Source: Nocardioides sp. cx-173 (GTDB taxonomy: Bacteria > Actinomycetota > Actinomycetes > Propionibacteriales > Nocardioidaceae). From it: a stretch of 64,000 nucleotides of DNA. Position 1 is the first letter of the stretch, and each line of letters opens with the position of its first letter. Location of the stretch: NCBI RefSeq assembly GCF_021117365.1, contig NZ_CP088262.1, forward strand, positions 868,001 to 932,000. Direction: 5' to 3'. The notes under the pieces were generated by a model, which had not been told where the DNA came from, did not search any database, and saw only the letters and a program-made list of their open reading frames with translations. This document shows positions 8,525-16,919 of this stretch, piece after piece. The translations under genes were made by a program, and so were the position numbers.

Positions 8525-9985
8525 ATGGACTCTCCAGGAGACGCCCCGCCCCCGGAGCCCATCGGGGGGCGCTACCGCGTGGAGCGGGAGGTGGGCCGCG
8601 GCGGCATGGGCAGCGTGTGGCTCGCCTACGACGAGCGGCTCGGGCGACAGGTCGCGGTCAAGCGGGTCGGCCGTCTGCCCGGAGAGTCGCTGCCCCACCT
8701 GGCCCGCGCGATGCGTGAGGCCCGCTCGTCCGCCGCCCTCAACCACCCCCACGTCGTCTCGGTCTACGACGCGGTCGAGGAGGGCGAGCACCTCTGGCTG
8801 GTGATGGAGTACGTCCCCGGGCGCACCCTGGCCGAGATCGTCGCCGCCGAGGGGCCCCTGCCGGCCGAGCGGGTGGCCGCTATCGGCGCCCAGGTGGCCG
8901 AAGGGCTGGCCGCGGCACACGCGGCGGGCACCGTCCACCGCGACGTCAAGCCGGGCAACGTGCTGGTCGGCGACGACGGCGTCGCCAAGATCAGCGACTT
9001 CGGCATCGCCCGCAGCCAGGGGGACGACAAGCTCACCCAGACCGGGCTGATGACCGGCACGCCGGCGTACTTCGCCCCGGAGCTGGCCCGGGGCGGCGAC
9101 GCGACGCCCGCCTCGGATGTGTGGGGGCTCGGGGCCACGCTGTACGCCGCCGTCGAGGGACACTCGCCCTACCCCTCGCAGGAGAACCCGCTCGCCCTGA
9201 TGGCGCGGATCGCCCACGAGGAGCCGCCCGCCCCGCAGAGCGCCGGCCCCCTGCGGACGCCGATCGCCCGGATGATGGACCCCGATCCCGAACGCCGTCC
9301 GACCATGGCCGAGTGCGCCCAGGTGCTTCGCCGTGCGTCGTCCGGGCCGACGACGACCGCCGCGCGCACGCCCGCCCCGCCTCCGGACACGACGCCCGAG
9401 GAGCCGGTGGTCGCTCCCGCGCCCCCGGTCGACGAGCCGCACCGCCGGCGAAGCCCGCTGATCGTCGCCGGCCTGGTCGCCCTGGTGCTGATCGTCGGTG
9501 GCGCTGCGTTCCTGCTGCTGCAGGGCGACGGCGACGACCCGTCCGCCGACCCCGACGAGCCCAGGTCGGCTGCGCCGTCGGAGAGCGGCGGCGCTCAGAC
9601 GCCGGAGGCGTCCGACGACCCGCCGAGCAGCGCCGGCACCCCCGAGTCGACCGAGGAGACGTCCCAGGCGCCGCCACCTCCGGCCTCCTCCGATGCCGAG
9701 GCGTTCGCCCAGGACTACTACGCGGCCCTGCCCGGCGAAACCGACCGCGCGTGGCAGCTGCTCGCCCCGTCGTTCCAGAGCGAGGTGGGCCGCGACTCCT
9801 TCGAGGGGTTCTGGGGCGGCGTCGACGACGTCGTGGTCGAGGGCACCGAGGAGTCCGAGCCCGGCACCGTCGACGTCACGCTCTCCTACACGACCGGAGG
9901 CGTGGTCAAGACCGAGGTGCGCCGGCTCTACCTCGAGCAGACGGGCGACGGCCTGCTGATCGCCGACGACGAGATCATCGGCTGA
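8525..9985 (+). CDS. Membrane Ser/Thr protein kinase with NTF2-like outside domain
   Basis: 486 residues. The kinase domain (~18-270) has GRGGMG, the ATP Lys in VAVKRV, the catalytic loop HRDVKPGNVL and DFGIAR. A proline-rich juxtamembrane part follows, then one membrane helix (~305-328) and an acidic Ser/Pro linker. The last ~95 residues (AFAQDYYAAL to the end) look like an NTF2-like or SnoaL-like fold outside the cell, in place of the PASTA repeats of PknB. Likely substrates are cell-envelope or FHA proteins; the PP2C phosphatase and FHA genes at 56.3-59.6 kb are natural partners but unlinked. A TAGAGG hexamer lies 6 bp before the ATG. Confidence 0.93.
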   Translation: MDSPGDAPPPEPIGGRYRVEREVGRGGMGSVWLAYDERLGRQVAVKRVGRLPGESLPHLARAMREARSSAALNHPHVVSVYDAVEEGEHLWLVMEYVPGRTLAEIVAAEGPLPAERVAAIGAQVAEGLAAAHAAGTVHRDVKPGNVLVGDDGVAKISDFGIARSQGDDKLTQTGLMTGTPAYFAPELARGGDATPASDVWGLGATLYAAVEGHSPYPSQENPLALMARIAHEEPPAPQSAGPLRTPIARMMDPDPERRPTMAECAQVLRRASSGPTTTAARTPAPPPDTTPEEPVVAPAPPVDEPHRRRSPLIVAGLVALVLIVGGAAFLLLQGDGDDPSADPDEPRSAAPSESGGAQTPEASDDPPSSAGTPESTEETSQAPPPPASSDAEAFAQDYYAALPGETDRAWQLLAPSFQSEVGRDSFEGFWGGVDDVVVEGTEESEPGTVDVTLSYTTGGVVKTEVRRLYLEQTGDGLLIADDEIIG

Positions 9986-10049
9986 GCGGCGCTCACGGCG
10001 GCGCGACCCAGCCGCCAGGTCGAGCGTGAGCGGCCCTAGGCTCTCCCGC

Positions 10050-10856
10050 ATGCCATCGGTGTTCGACAAGACGACCGCGGTGACCCCCGAGGGCGACGGG
10101 CGCTACGCCGCGGAGCTCGACCCCGGCTGGCAGGTCGGCGGCGCGGTCAACGGCGGCTACCTGCTCGGTGTGGTGGGCAACGCCATCCGCGCGGCGCTGC
10201 CCGACAAGCCGGACCCGCTGGTCCTGAGCGCCTACTTCCTGAGCGCCGCGGCCCCCGGCCCGGCCACCGTCGACGTCGACGTACGGCGCTCCGGTGGCAG
10301 CACCTCGACCGTCGCCGCCGACCTGCGCCAGGACGGCCACGACCGGATCACCGTGCTGGCGACGTACGGCGACCTCGGGCGCCACGGGCACGACGTCCGC
10401 ACCACCGCCCGGCCCTTCGACCTGCCGCCGGTCGAGGACTGCGTGCCGAGCTCGATGGCGCCGGAGGAGATCCGCCGGATCGCGCCGCTCATGGGCCGCT
10501 TCGATATGCGCTTCCACCCCGACCAGGTCGGCTGGGCGGTGGGCAAGCCCAGCGGGCAGGCCGTGATGAGCGCCTGGTTCAAGCTCGAGGACGGCCGGGA
10601 GCCCGACCCGCTGTCGCTGCTGATGGTGCTCGACGCGCTGCCGCCGGTGACGTTCAACATCGCCGGGCCGGGGTGGGCGCCGACGCTGGAGCTGACCGCG
10701 CACGTGCGGGCCAGGCCGGCGCCGGGATGGCTGCGGGTGCGCCACGAGAGCCGCAACGTGGCCGGGGGGATGTTCGAGGAGGACTGCGAGGTCTGGGACG
10801 CCGCGGGCCGCCTGGTCGCGCAGAGCCGCCAGCTCGCGTTGCTCCCGCGCGTCTGA
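10050..10856 (+). CDS. Thioesterase family protein (double hotdog, TesB-like)
   Basis: 268 residues forming two hotdog folds. The first shows PGWQVGGAVNGGYLLGVVGNA and PLVLSAYFLSAA; the second has AVMSAWFKLEDGREPDPLSL. These match acyl-CoA thioesterase family proteins common in actinobacteria, which hydrolyse acyl-CoA to free acid and CoA; the natural acyl group is unknown. The frame is open from 10026, but ATG at 10050 lies 7 bp after a -10 hexamer TAGGCT (10037-10042), so I use it and expect a leaderless mRNA. Convergent with the next gene, 28 bp apart. Confidence 0.85.
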   Translation: MPSVFDKTTAVTPEGDGRYAAELDPGWQVGGAVNGGYLLGVVGNAIRAALPDKPDPLVLSAYFLSAAAPGPATVDVDVRRSGGSTSTVAADLRQDGHDRITVLATYGDLGRHGHDVRTTARPFDLPPVEDCVPSSMAPEEIRRIAPLMGRFDMRFHPDQVGWAVGKPSGQAVMSAWFKLEDGREPDPLSLLMVLDALPPVTFNIAGPGWAPTLELTAHVRARPAPGWLRVRHESRNVAGGMFEEDCEVWDAAGRLVAQSRQLALLPRV

Positions 10857-10884
10857 CTCCCAGGGAGCGACGAAGTCGCTGCCC

Positions 10885-11961
10885 TCAGTCGAACCACGAC
10901 CTCCGCATGGAGAAGATCCAGCGCCGACGCGGGTGCTCGGTGACCGACCACAGCAGGTCCGTCTCGGGCCAGTAGGCGAGGTCCTCCGGGCCCATGGGCG
11001 TGGCCAGCCGCCGCTCGCGCCACCGCCCGGGGCTGCCGGTGAACACCGACCCGAACCAGTACGGCGTGCGCGACACCGTGACGTGGTAGCGGCCGCGGGC
11101 CACGACGGCGCCCTGCATGTGTCCCACACCCTCCTCCATGCCGCTCGGGAGGGAGCGGCCGTCGTCGCCGGTCTCCAGGAGCGTGGTCTCCGGGTCGGTG
11201 GGGAACCGCGCCAGGCGTCGGGTGCGCCCCCGCGTGGCGTACTCGCCGGCCACCAGCGCCGGCGGCGAGGAGCCCCGGTCCAGCGACAGGAAGGAGTAGC
11301 GCAGGCGCTCCTGGTCCTCCTCGGCGTGGGCGCGGTAGGAGAACCGGACCGGGAGCACGTAGCGGTAGCCGTAGGACGCCACGCGGTCGCCCTCGACGCC
11401 GATCGCGCCGCGCTCGCCCGCGACCGCGTCGGGCACCCGCATCAGGTCGCTCATGCGGCAGGTCATGAAGCCCTTGGCCGTGGCGGCGACGTGCAGGTGG
11501 TCGCCGAACCACACGATGCCGCCGGCGTGCACCCGCAGCGGCGAGAGCCCCAGGACCCCGTCCTTCATCGTCGGCACCACGAGCAGGACGTGCCGGTAGC
11601 GGCGGCTGTCCAGGTCGAACAGCGTGACCCGGGCGCCCTGGCGGCCGGGAGGGTCGCCGGGCAGCTGCTTGGCGTACCAGGCGACGACGACGAGCCGGCG
11701 GCCCTCGACCCGGCCGGTGTCGGAGGCGTCGGCCGACGTGGTCACGCCCTGCGGCCACCAGCGCGGGTCGCGCCGGTCGCGGGCGTCGAAGGTGAAGGCC
11801 TCGTGCACCGCGCGCCCGGGAGCCCAGGTGCGCCGTCCCTGCCGGTCGAGGTCGGACAGGACGCCGCCGAGGGGCACGCGGCCGCCCAGCAGCCGCGCGA
11901 GCGCGTCGATCTCGGCGACGTTCTCGTCGGTCCGCGTCAGGTGGACGCCCTCACCGGTCAT
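10885..11961 (-). CDS. Conserved actinobacterial protein related to Streptomyces secreted proteins
   Basis: 358 residues. It shares the layout of a family usually annotated as secreted protein in Streptomyces: a WWPQGVTTSADASD block, VLLVVPT, then HAGGIVWFGDHLHVAATAKG and FMTCRMSDLMRV, as in a beta-propeller-like domain. Unlike those relatives this copy has no signal peptide with the start chosen here, and the upstream frame runs under the Nudix gene without adding one. The function is unknown. ATG at 11961; TACCGT at 11968-11973 is 6 bp upstream, back to back with the Nudix promoter. Confidence 0.7.
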   Translation of the reverse strand: MTGEGVHLTRTDENVAEIDALARLLGGRVPLGGVLSDLDRQGRRTWAPGRAVHEAFTFDARDRRDPRWWPQGVTTSADASDTGRVEGRRLVVVAWYAKQLPGDPPGRQGARVTLFDLDSRRYRHVLLVVPTMKDGVLGLSPLRVHAGGIVWFGDHLHVAATAKGFMTCRMSDLMRVPDAVAGERGAIGVEGDRVASYGYRYVLPVRFSYRAHAEEDQERLRYSFLSLDRGSSPPALVAGEYATRGRTRRLARFPTDPETTLLETGDDGRSLPSGMEEGVGHMQGAVVARGRYHVTVSRTPYWFGSVFTGSPGRWRERRLATPMGPEDLAYWPETDLLWSVTEHPRRRWIFSMRRSWFD

Positions 11962-12003
11962 GGGCCGACGGTACCCAGGGGTGCGGGGCCTAGGCTCGGG
12001 TGC

Positions 12004-12678
12004 GTGAAGCAGGTCGTCGGAGCCGCCCTCGTGCGCCACGCACGGGTGCTCGCCGCACGCCGTACGACGCCGCCCGAGGCCGCGGGCCGCTGGGAGCTGC
12101 CCGGCGGGAAGGTCGAGGACGGCGAGCTGCCCGGGGACGCGCTGGTGCGCGAGGTCGCCGAGGAGCTCGGCTGCACCGTCGAGGTCACCGACTGGCTGAG
12201 CGGCCGGGTGCCGATCGGCGACAGCCACGAGCTCAGCGTCGCGCTGGTGCGGCTGGTCGCGGGGGAGCCGGAGCCCACCGAGCACGACGAGGTCCGCTGG
12301 CTGACGCGTGACCAGCTCGCGGACGTCGACTGGCTCGAGCCGGACCGGCCGTTCCTCTCCGAGCTGGCCGCCCGCCTGGGGGCGCCGGCGCCCCTGCTGC
12401 GCGCGGTCTTCTTCGAGGAGGACCACGCGCGCAGCGCCGCCCGCCGCCTCGCGCGCGACGGCTACGAGGCCGGCGTCGTACGCGAGCGACTGCAGGGCGA
12501 GGACGACGACGAGGACCACCCGTGGGCGGTCGTCAGCGACGCCCCGGCGTTCGTCGTCGAGCTGCTCGTCGACGAGTACGACGGCTGGCTGGACGCGGAC
12601 TCACCCGCGCCGGAGGCCGCGGCCGAGCCGGTCGAGCTGCCGACGCAGCCCAAGCGGCGGTTTCGCGACGCCCCGTAG
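12004..12678 (+). CDS. Nudix hydrolase with a C-terminal RraB-like domain
   Basis: 224 residues. The N-terminal ~125 form a Nudix domain of the MutT/CTP pyrophosphohydrolase type, with a complete Nudix box GGKVEDGELPGDALVREVAEELG split as G-x5-E-x7-REVAEELG. The C-terminal ~85 residues (HARSAARRLARDGYEAGVV through VVELLVDEYDGWLD) resemble the small alpha/beta fold of RraB, the RNase E inhibitor; this part is a tentative call. Together it may clean or signal through nucleotides linked to RNA decay. A longer frame exists upstream but overlaps the opposite gene. GTG at 12004 lies 7 bp after TAGGCT (11991-11996). Confidence 0.82.
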   Translation: MKQVVGAALVRHARVLAARRTTPPEAAGRWELPGGKVEDGELPGDALVREVAEELGCTVEVTDWLSGRVPIGDSHELSVALVRLVAGEPEPTEHDEVRWLTRDQLADVDWLEPDRPFLSELAARLGAPAPLLRAVFFEEDHARSAARRLARDGYEAGVVRERLQGEDDDEDHPWAVVSDAPAFVVELLVDEYDGWLDADSPAPEAAAEPVELPTQPKRRFRDAP

Positions 12679-13743
12679 CTACGGGGCGCAGAGGGTGAAG
12701 CCGTCGCCGGCCAGAGCCGCCCGGGCGGCCCAGTCGATCCCCTCATCGAACGCGTGGTCGACCCGCACCAGCGAGTCGTCGGCCTCGACGCTCCAGTCGG
12801 CGATGTCGTCGATCGGCTGCTGGGTGCGCAGCAGCCTCCCTCCGTCCTCGAGCCACGCCTCGCGCGCGCTGGCGTCGGCTTCGGCCGTGTCGGCGTCGGC
12901 GAAGCCGAGCACGGTCGTCGTCTCGGCGTCGTCGCCGTGGACGAAGAAGGCCGTCGCGTCCGGTCGCCGCAGGTCCTCGAGCCCCGCCTCGGAGATCATC
13001 GGCTCCGCCTGACCCGAGTCGTCCTCGCCCGTGGCGCCGCCGAGCGCGGCGGCACAGTCGAGGTCGCGCTGCAGGTGGGCGAACTCGGGGTCGTCGACGA
13101 CCCCCACGACCTCCTCGAAGTCCTGGGCGTCGACCAGCGAGTCCTCGTCGTCCGTCACGACGTCGAGCAGGGCCTCGGGGTCCGCGCCGGCGAGGATCAG
13201 GTGCTCGTCCGGCACGAGGACCACCTGGCTCATGACCCCGACCGGGTAACGACCGCCCACCAGCTGCGTGTCTGGGTCCGCAGAGCCGAGGTCGGTGGTG
13301 AACGCCCGCTCGCCGCCGATCTCGGACTCCTCGTAGCCGGCATCGACGAGGTCGTCGCCGACGTCGTCGAGGTCGAGGTCGTCGTCGATCTTCCAGGCCG
13401 TCCACGGCCCGCTGTCGGCGCCGGAGGCGACGACCTCCCACTGGACGTCGAGATCGGTGAACGCCGCCTCCTGCATGATTCCCAGGTACCGGGTGAGGCT
13501 CGTGGACGCCGCCGCCGTCGCGGCCTCGAGGTACCGCCGGAGCTCCTCGTCGTCGGCGCCGGTCTCGACGTCGTCGACGCCCTCCCGCTCGGCGAACGCG
13601 GCGCGACCGACGTAGGTGACGGTGGTGGCGTCGGCCGGGATCACCTCGAGGGCCTCGTCGAGGTCGGAGCCGGGCAGCAGCCCGCATCCGGCCAGGGAGC
13701 AGACGGTGACCAGGGCGAGGGCTGACAGGGGGCGACGGCGCAT
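12679..13743 (-). CDS. Lipoprotein of unknown function
   Basis: 354 residues. The signal peptide ends in a lipobox (VTVCSLAGC, Cys at ~20), so the protein should be lipid-anchored outside the membrane. The mature part is acidic, with repeated phrases on the theme IPADATTVTYVGR, VVGVVDDPEF and RRPDATAFFVHGD that suggest a duplicated alpha/beta domain. I do not recognise the family. The frame is open further upstream and offers ATGs at 13752 and 13755; the one at 13743 gives a normal signal peptide (MRRRPLSALAL). The gene is convergent with the Nudix gene (stop codons abut) and divergent from mshB. Confidence 0.75.
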   Translation of the reverse strand: MRRRPLSALALVTVCSLAGCGLLPGSDLDEALEVIPADATTVTYVGRAAFAEREGVDDVETGADDEELRRYLEAATAAASTSLTRYLGIMQEAAFTDLDVQWEVVASGADSGPWTAWKIDDDLDLDDVGDDLVDAGYEESEIGGERAFTTDLGSADPDTQLVGGRYPVGVMSQVVLVPDEHLILAGADPEALLDVVTDDEDSLVDAQDFEEVVGVVDDPEFAHLQRDLDCAAALGGATGEDDSGQAEPMISEAGLEDLRRPDATAFFVHGDDAETTTVLGFADADTAEADASAREAWLEDGGRLLRTQQPIDDIADWSVEADDSLVRVDHAFDEGIDWAARAALAGDGFTLCAP

Positions 13744-13768
13744 GGGGGACATCATTACGCTTCGGGAC

Positions 13769-14683
13769 ATGACTGAAACCCCGCGCCACCGGATGCTGCT
13801 GGTCCACGCCCATCCCGACGACGAGTCCATCGGTCAGGGCGCCACGATGGCCAAGTACGTCGCCGAGGGCCGCGGGGTGACGCTGGTGACCTGCACGGGT
13901 GGCGAGATGGGCGAGATCCTGGTGCCGGAGCTGGAGCACTTGGCCGCCGACCGCGACGACCTGCTCGGCGAGCACCGCCGGGGCGAGCTCGCCGACGCCA
14001 TGGCGGCGCTGGGCGTGACCGACCACCGCTACCTCGGGGGGTTCGGCACCTACCGTGACTCCGGCATGAAGTGGCACGAGGACGGCCACGCGGTGCCCGC
14101 CGACGACGTGCACGAGAGCGCGTTCTGGAACGCCGACCTCACCGAGGCGGCCACGCATCTGGTCGAGGTGATCCGCGAGGTGCGCCCGCAGGTGCTGGTC
14201 ACCTACGACGAGTTCGGCGGCTACGGTCACCCCGACCACATCCAGGCCCACCGGGTCGCGATGTACGGCGCGGCGCTCGCGGCCGTGCCGTCGTACCGTC
14301 GGGACCTCGGCGAGGCCTGGGACATCGCGAAGATCTACTGGGGCGCGATGTCGGAGACCCGCATGCGCGAGGGGCTGCGCGTCCTGCGGGAGTCGGGGGA
14401 CACCACGACCTTTGAGGGCATGGACCCCGACGGCCCGCTGCCGCCGTTCGTCACCAGCGACGAGAACCTCGCCGCCGCCGTCGACGCACAGGACTACCAC
14501 GAGCAGAAGATGCGGGCCCTGGCCGCGCATAAGACCCAGATCACCACCGACGGGCCGTTCTTCGCGCTGTCCAACAACGTCGGGTCGCCCGCCTGGGGGA
14601 TCGAGTACTTCCGCATCGCCAAGGGCGTTCAGGGCGAGGTCGGCGAGGACGGGCTCGAGACCGACCTCTTCGCCGGCGTCTGA
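13769..14683 (+). CDS. mshB: N-acetyl-1-D-myo-inositol-2-amino-2-deoxy-alpha-D-glucopyranoside deacetylase
   Basis: 304 residues of the LmbE/PIG-L deacetylase family. Zinc ligands are visible in HAHPDDES near residue 14 and in GYGHPDHIQAH near residue 155. The blocks VTCTGGEMGEI, LGGFGTYRDSGM and DSGMKWHEDGHA match MshB, the second step of mycothiol synthesis, which removes acetate from GlcNAc-inositol. This supports an actinobacterial host that makes mycothiol. ATG at 13769 with TACGCT (13756-13761) 7 bp before it. A DUF6113 membrane protein follows after 3 bp, a pairing also seen in Streptomyces. Confidence 0.95.
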   Translation: MTETPRHRMLLVHAHPDDESIGQGATMAKYVAEGRGVTLVTCTGGEMGEILVPELEHLAADRDDLLGEHRRGELADAMAALGVTDHRYLGGFGTYRDSGMKWHEDGHAVPADDVHESAFWNADLTEAATHLVEVIREVRPQVLVTYDEFGGYGHPDHIQAHRVAMYGAALAAVPSYRRDLGEAWDIAKIYWGAMSETRMREGLRVLRESGDTTTFEGMDPDGPLPPFVTSDENLAAAVDAQDYHEQKMRALAAHKTQITTDGPFFALSNNVGSPAWGIEYFRIAKGVQGEVGEDGLETDLFAGV

Positions 14684-14686
14684 CGC

Positions 14687-15034
14687 GTGCGGGCCCTGGC
14701 GGCGGTCGGCCTGCTCGTCGCGGGCGCGGCCACGGCGGTGGCGTCGGTCGCCCTGCACCAGGCCTGGTGGGGGCTGCTCCTCGCCGTCCTGGCCACCACC
14801 GCCGCGCTGCTGGCGCTGCCCGCGGGCTGGTGGTCGCGGACGGCGTACGGCGTCGGCTGGGCGGCCATGGCCGGCTACCTCTCGGTGCCGCGGGACCGCG
14901 GCGGCTACCTCATCTCGTCGGACGTCAACGGCTACCTGCTGCTGGCCCTGGGGTTGCTGGTGACGGTGGTGTCGGTGGCGACGCTGCCGCGGCCGGCGCG
15001 CGCAGATGCCGGTCAGGGCCCGCCTGCTTCGTAG
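14687..15034 (+). CDS. DUF6113-family membrane protein
   Basis: 115 residues with four hydrophobic helices (approximately residues 3-24, 27-45, 52-64, 80-100) and a short polar tail. It fits the DUF6113 family found directly after mshB in many actinobacteria. No enzymatic motif is visible. GTG start at 14687, 3 bp after the mshB stop, so it is translated from the mshB mRNA. Function unknown; the position suggests a link to mycothiol metabolism but proves none. Confidence 0.75.
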   Translation: MRALAAVGLLVAGAATAVASVALHQAWWGLLLAVLATTAALLALPAGWWSRTAYGVGWAAMAGYLSVPRDRGGYLISSDVNGYLLLALGLLVTVVSVATLPRPARADAGQGPPAS

Positions 15035-15043
15035 GATGCGTTC

Positions 15044-16819
15044 GTGACCCTGTGGGACGAGCAGACCGCGACCAAGCAAGAGCCGCGCCGCGAGCGCGAG
15101 GGCGGGCGACTGGTCCTGATGCTCGTGGTGGGCCTCGTGCTGCTGCTCGCCGGCGGCTACACCGCGGCGTACCTCGCCGCCGGTGACAAGGTTCCGCGCG
15201 GCACGACGGTCGCGGGCATCGACATCGGCGGACGCAGCCAGGACGCCGCGGTCGCTGCGCTCGAGGACGGGCTCGCCGACCGCGACGACGCGCCGCTCAG
15301 CGTGCAGGTCGGTGGCCGCACCGAGGTCGTGACGGCGACGGAGGCCGGGCTGTCGGTCGACTACGAGGCGTCGGTCGCCGCCGCGGGCGGCGAGCAGAGC
15401 TGGGAGCCCGGGCGGCTCTGGGACTACTTCACCGGTGGCGACGACCTGGACGCGGTGGTCGACGTCGACGAGGCTGCCATGACCGCGCTGGTCGAGCGCC
15501 TGGGCGAGGATCTCGGTGCCGAGCCGACCGACGGCGAGGTGCGCTTCCGCAAGGGCGAGATCGTCGTGACCGACCCCGTGGTCGGGGAGGCGATCGACCC
15601 CGAGGCCCTGCGCGAGGCGCTGGTTCCGGCCTACCTCTACGGCGACCCGGTGCCCGAGCTCCGCCTGACGCCGGCGCAGCCCGACATCGACGACGCCGAC
15701 GTGCAGCGGGCCCTGGACGACTTCGCCAACCCGGCCCTCTCCGGCCCGGTCACCCTGGTCTTCGGGGACTCGCCGGTGCGGCTGCAGCCGCGGCAGTTCG
15801 GCTCCGTGCTCGGCATGAAGGCTGAGGGGGGTGAGCTCGTGCCGGAGCTCGACACCGACAAGCTGACCCGGCTCGTCTCCAAGGGCATCAGCGAGGACGG
15901 CGCCCCCGTCGACGCGAGGTTCGAGGTGGTCGACGGCAAGCCCCGCGTGGTGCCGGCCAAGCCGGGCGTCACCTACGAGCCGGCCGACGTCACCGACGCC
16001 TTCCTCGCCCTCGTGGTCAAGCCCGAGGGGGAGCGGGAGATGAAGGTCGAGGCGACGGTCGCCGAGGCCGACTTCACCACCGAGGAGGCGCGCGCGCTCG
16101 GGATCAAGAGGCGGGTCTCGACGTTCACGACGTACTTCCCCTACGCGGAGTACCGCAACACCAACATCGGGCGCGCCGCCGAGCTGGTCGACGGCACCCT
16201 GCTCCAGCCCGGCGAGACCTTCTCGCTCAACGACACCGTCGGTGAGCGCACCCGGGAGAACGGCTTCACCGAGGGCTTCATCATCAGCAACGGCATCTTC
16301 AAGGAGGACCTGGGCGGCGGGGTCTCGCAGATGGCCACCACCGTGTTCAACGCGATGTTCTTCGCCGGGCTCAAGGACATCGAGCACAAGCCCCACTCCT
16401 TCTACATCGACCGCTACCCGGTCGGGCGTGAGGCCACCGTCGCCTGGGGTGCGGTCGACCTGCGCTTCCAGAACGACACCGACCACGGCGTCCTGATCAA
16501 GGCCGCGCTGAACCCGAGCACCCCGTCGAGCCAGGGCGAGCTCACCGTGTCGATGTACTCGACCAAGACCTGGGACATCACGACCCGGACCAGCGAGCGC
16601 TACGCCTACGTCCCGCCCAAGACCCGCACCCTGGACACCCCCGACTGCTACGCCAACACCGGCTACTCCGGCTTCCAGGTCGACGTCTGGCGCTACTTCA
16701 AGAAGCCCGGCTCCGACGAGCTCGACCACGAGGAGAAGTTCCACACCGTCTACACCCCCTCCGACACGGTCGTCTGCAAGCCGCCTGCGCCCGAGCCGAA
16801 ACCGAAGCCCGACCGGTGA
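15044..16819 (+). CDS. VanW family protein with peptidoglycan-binding-type domains
   Basis: 591 residues. A basic cytoplasmic start is followed by one membrane helix (~25-47), two repeats of the putative peptidoglycan-binding domain common in L,D-transpeptidases (about residues 60-160 and 200-300), and a VanW domain (~350-510) with TYFPYAEYRNTNIGRAAELV, LQPGETFSLND, GGGVSQMATTVFNAMF and HSFYIDRYPVGREATV. It acts outside the membrane, probably on cell-wall glycopeptide, though no reaction is proven for VanW. GTG at 15044 is 6 bp after TAGGAT (15032-15037), so it has its own promoter despite sitting 9 bp after DUF6113. Confidence 0.9.
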   Translation: MTLWDEQTATKQEPRREREGGRLVLMLVVGLVLLLAGGYTAAYLAAGDKVPRGTTVAGIDIGGRSQDAAVAALEDGLADRDDAPLSVQVGGRTEVVTATEAGLSVDYEASVAAAGGEQSWEPGRLWDYFTGGDDLDAVVDVDEAAMTALVERLGEDLGAEPTDGEVRFRKGEIVVTDPVVGEAIDPEALREALVPAYLYGDPVPELRLTPAQPDIDDADVQRALDDFANPALSGPVTLVFGDSPVRLQPRQFGSVLGMKAEGGELVPELDTDKLTRLVSKGISEDGAPVDARFEVVDGKPRVVPAKPGVTYEPADVTDAFLALVVKPEGEREMKVEATVAEADFTTEEARALGIKRRVSTFTTYFPYAEYRNTNIGRAAELVDGTLLQPGETFSLNDTVGERTRENGFTEGFIISNGIFKEDLGGGVSQMATTVFNAMFFAGLKDIEHKPHSFYIDRYPVGREATVAWGAVDLRFQNDTDHGVLIKAALNPSTPSSQGELTVSMYSTKTWDITTRTSERYAYVPPKTRTLDTPDCYANTGYSGFQVDVWRYFKKPGSDELDHEEKFHTVYTPSDTVVCKPPAPEPKPKPDR

Positions 16820-16830
16820 CGCTGCCGGGT

Positions 16831-16918
16831 GGATGGATACCCGGCTGACCGGGTATCCCGTCGCTTGTCAGGTGTTGCAACCCCTGACAAGCGACCGGAT
16901 CGCCCGCGAAGTACGGCG
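16831..16918 (+). repeat. Left inverted repeat with two palindromes
   Basis: Contains a 24-bp palindrome at 16835-16858 (arms GGATACCCGG/CCGGGTATCC around CTGA) and, 2 bp on, a 34-bp palindrome at 16861-16894 centred on GTTGCAAC with one mismatched pair. A 14-bp arm, CGCCGTACTTCGCG in reverse, completes the unit on the gene side. It lies between the convergent stops of vanW and the AbiEi/DUF559 gene and could also end transcription from both sides. Confidence 0.85.
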
Positions 16919-16919
16919 G

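Noticed and set aside
9986..10049. Terminator after the kinase gene (stem CGCTCACG/CGTGAGCG)
   Set aside because: An 8-bp stem with a loop of about 28 bases is too weak to support as a terminator.
10933..12003. Upstream extension of the Nudix frame to 10933 (581 codons in total)
   Set aside because: It lies antisense to the 10885-11961 gene, has the compositional look of a GC-rich shadow frame, and a promoter plus GTG at 12004 explain the Nudix gene.
12743..16744. A 1,333-codon open frame on the minus strand
   Set aside because: It covers mshB, DUF6113 and vanW on the opposite strand; its translation is Arg/Gly/Val/Asp-rich without motifs, an effect of very high third-position GC.
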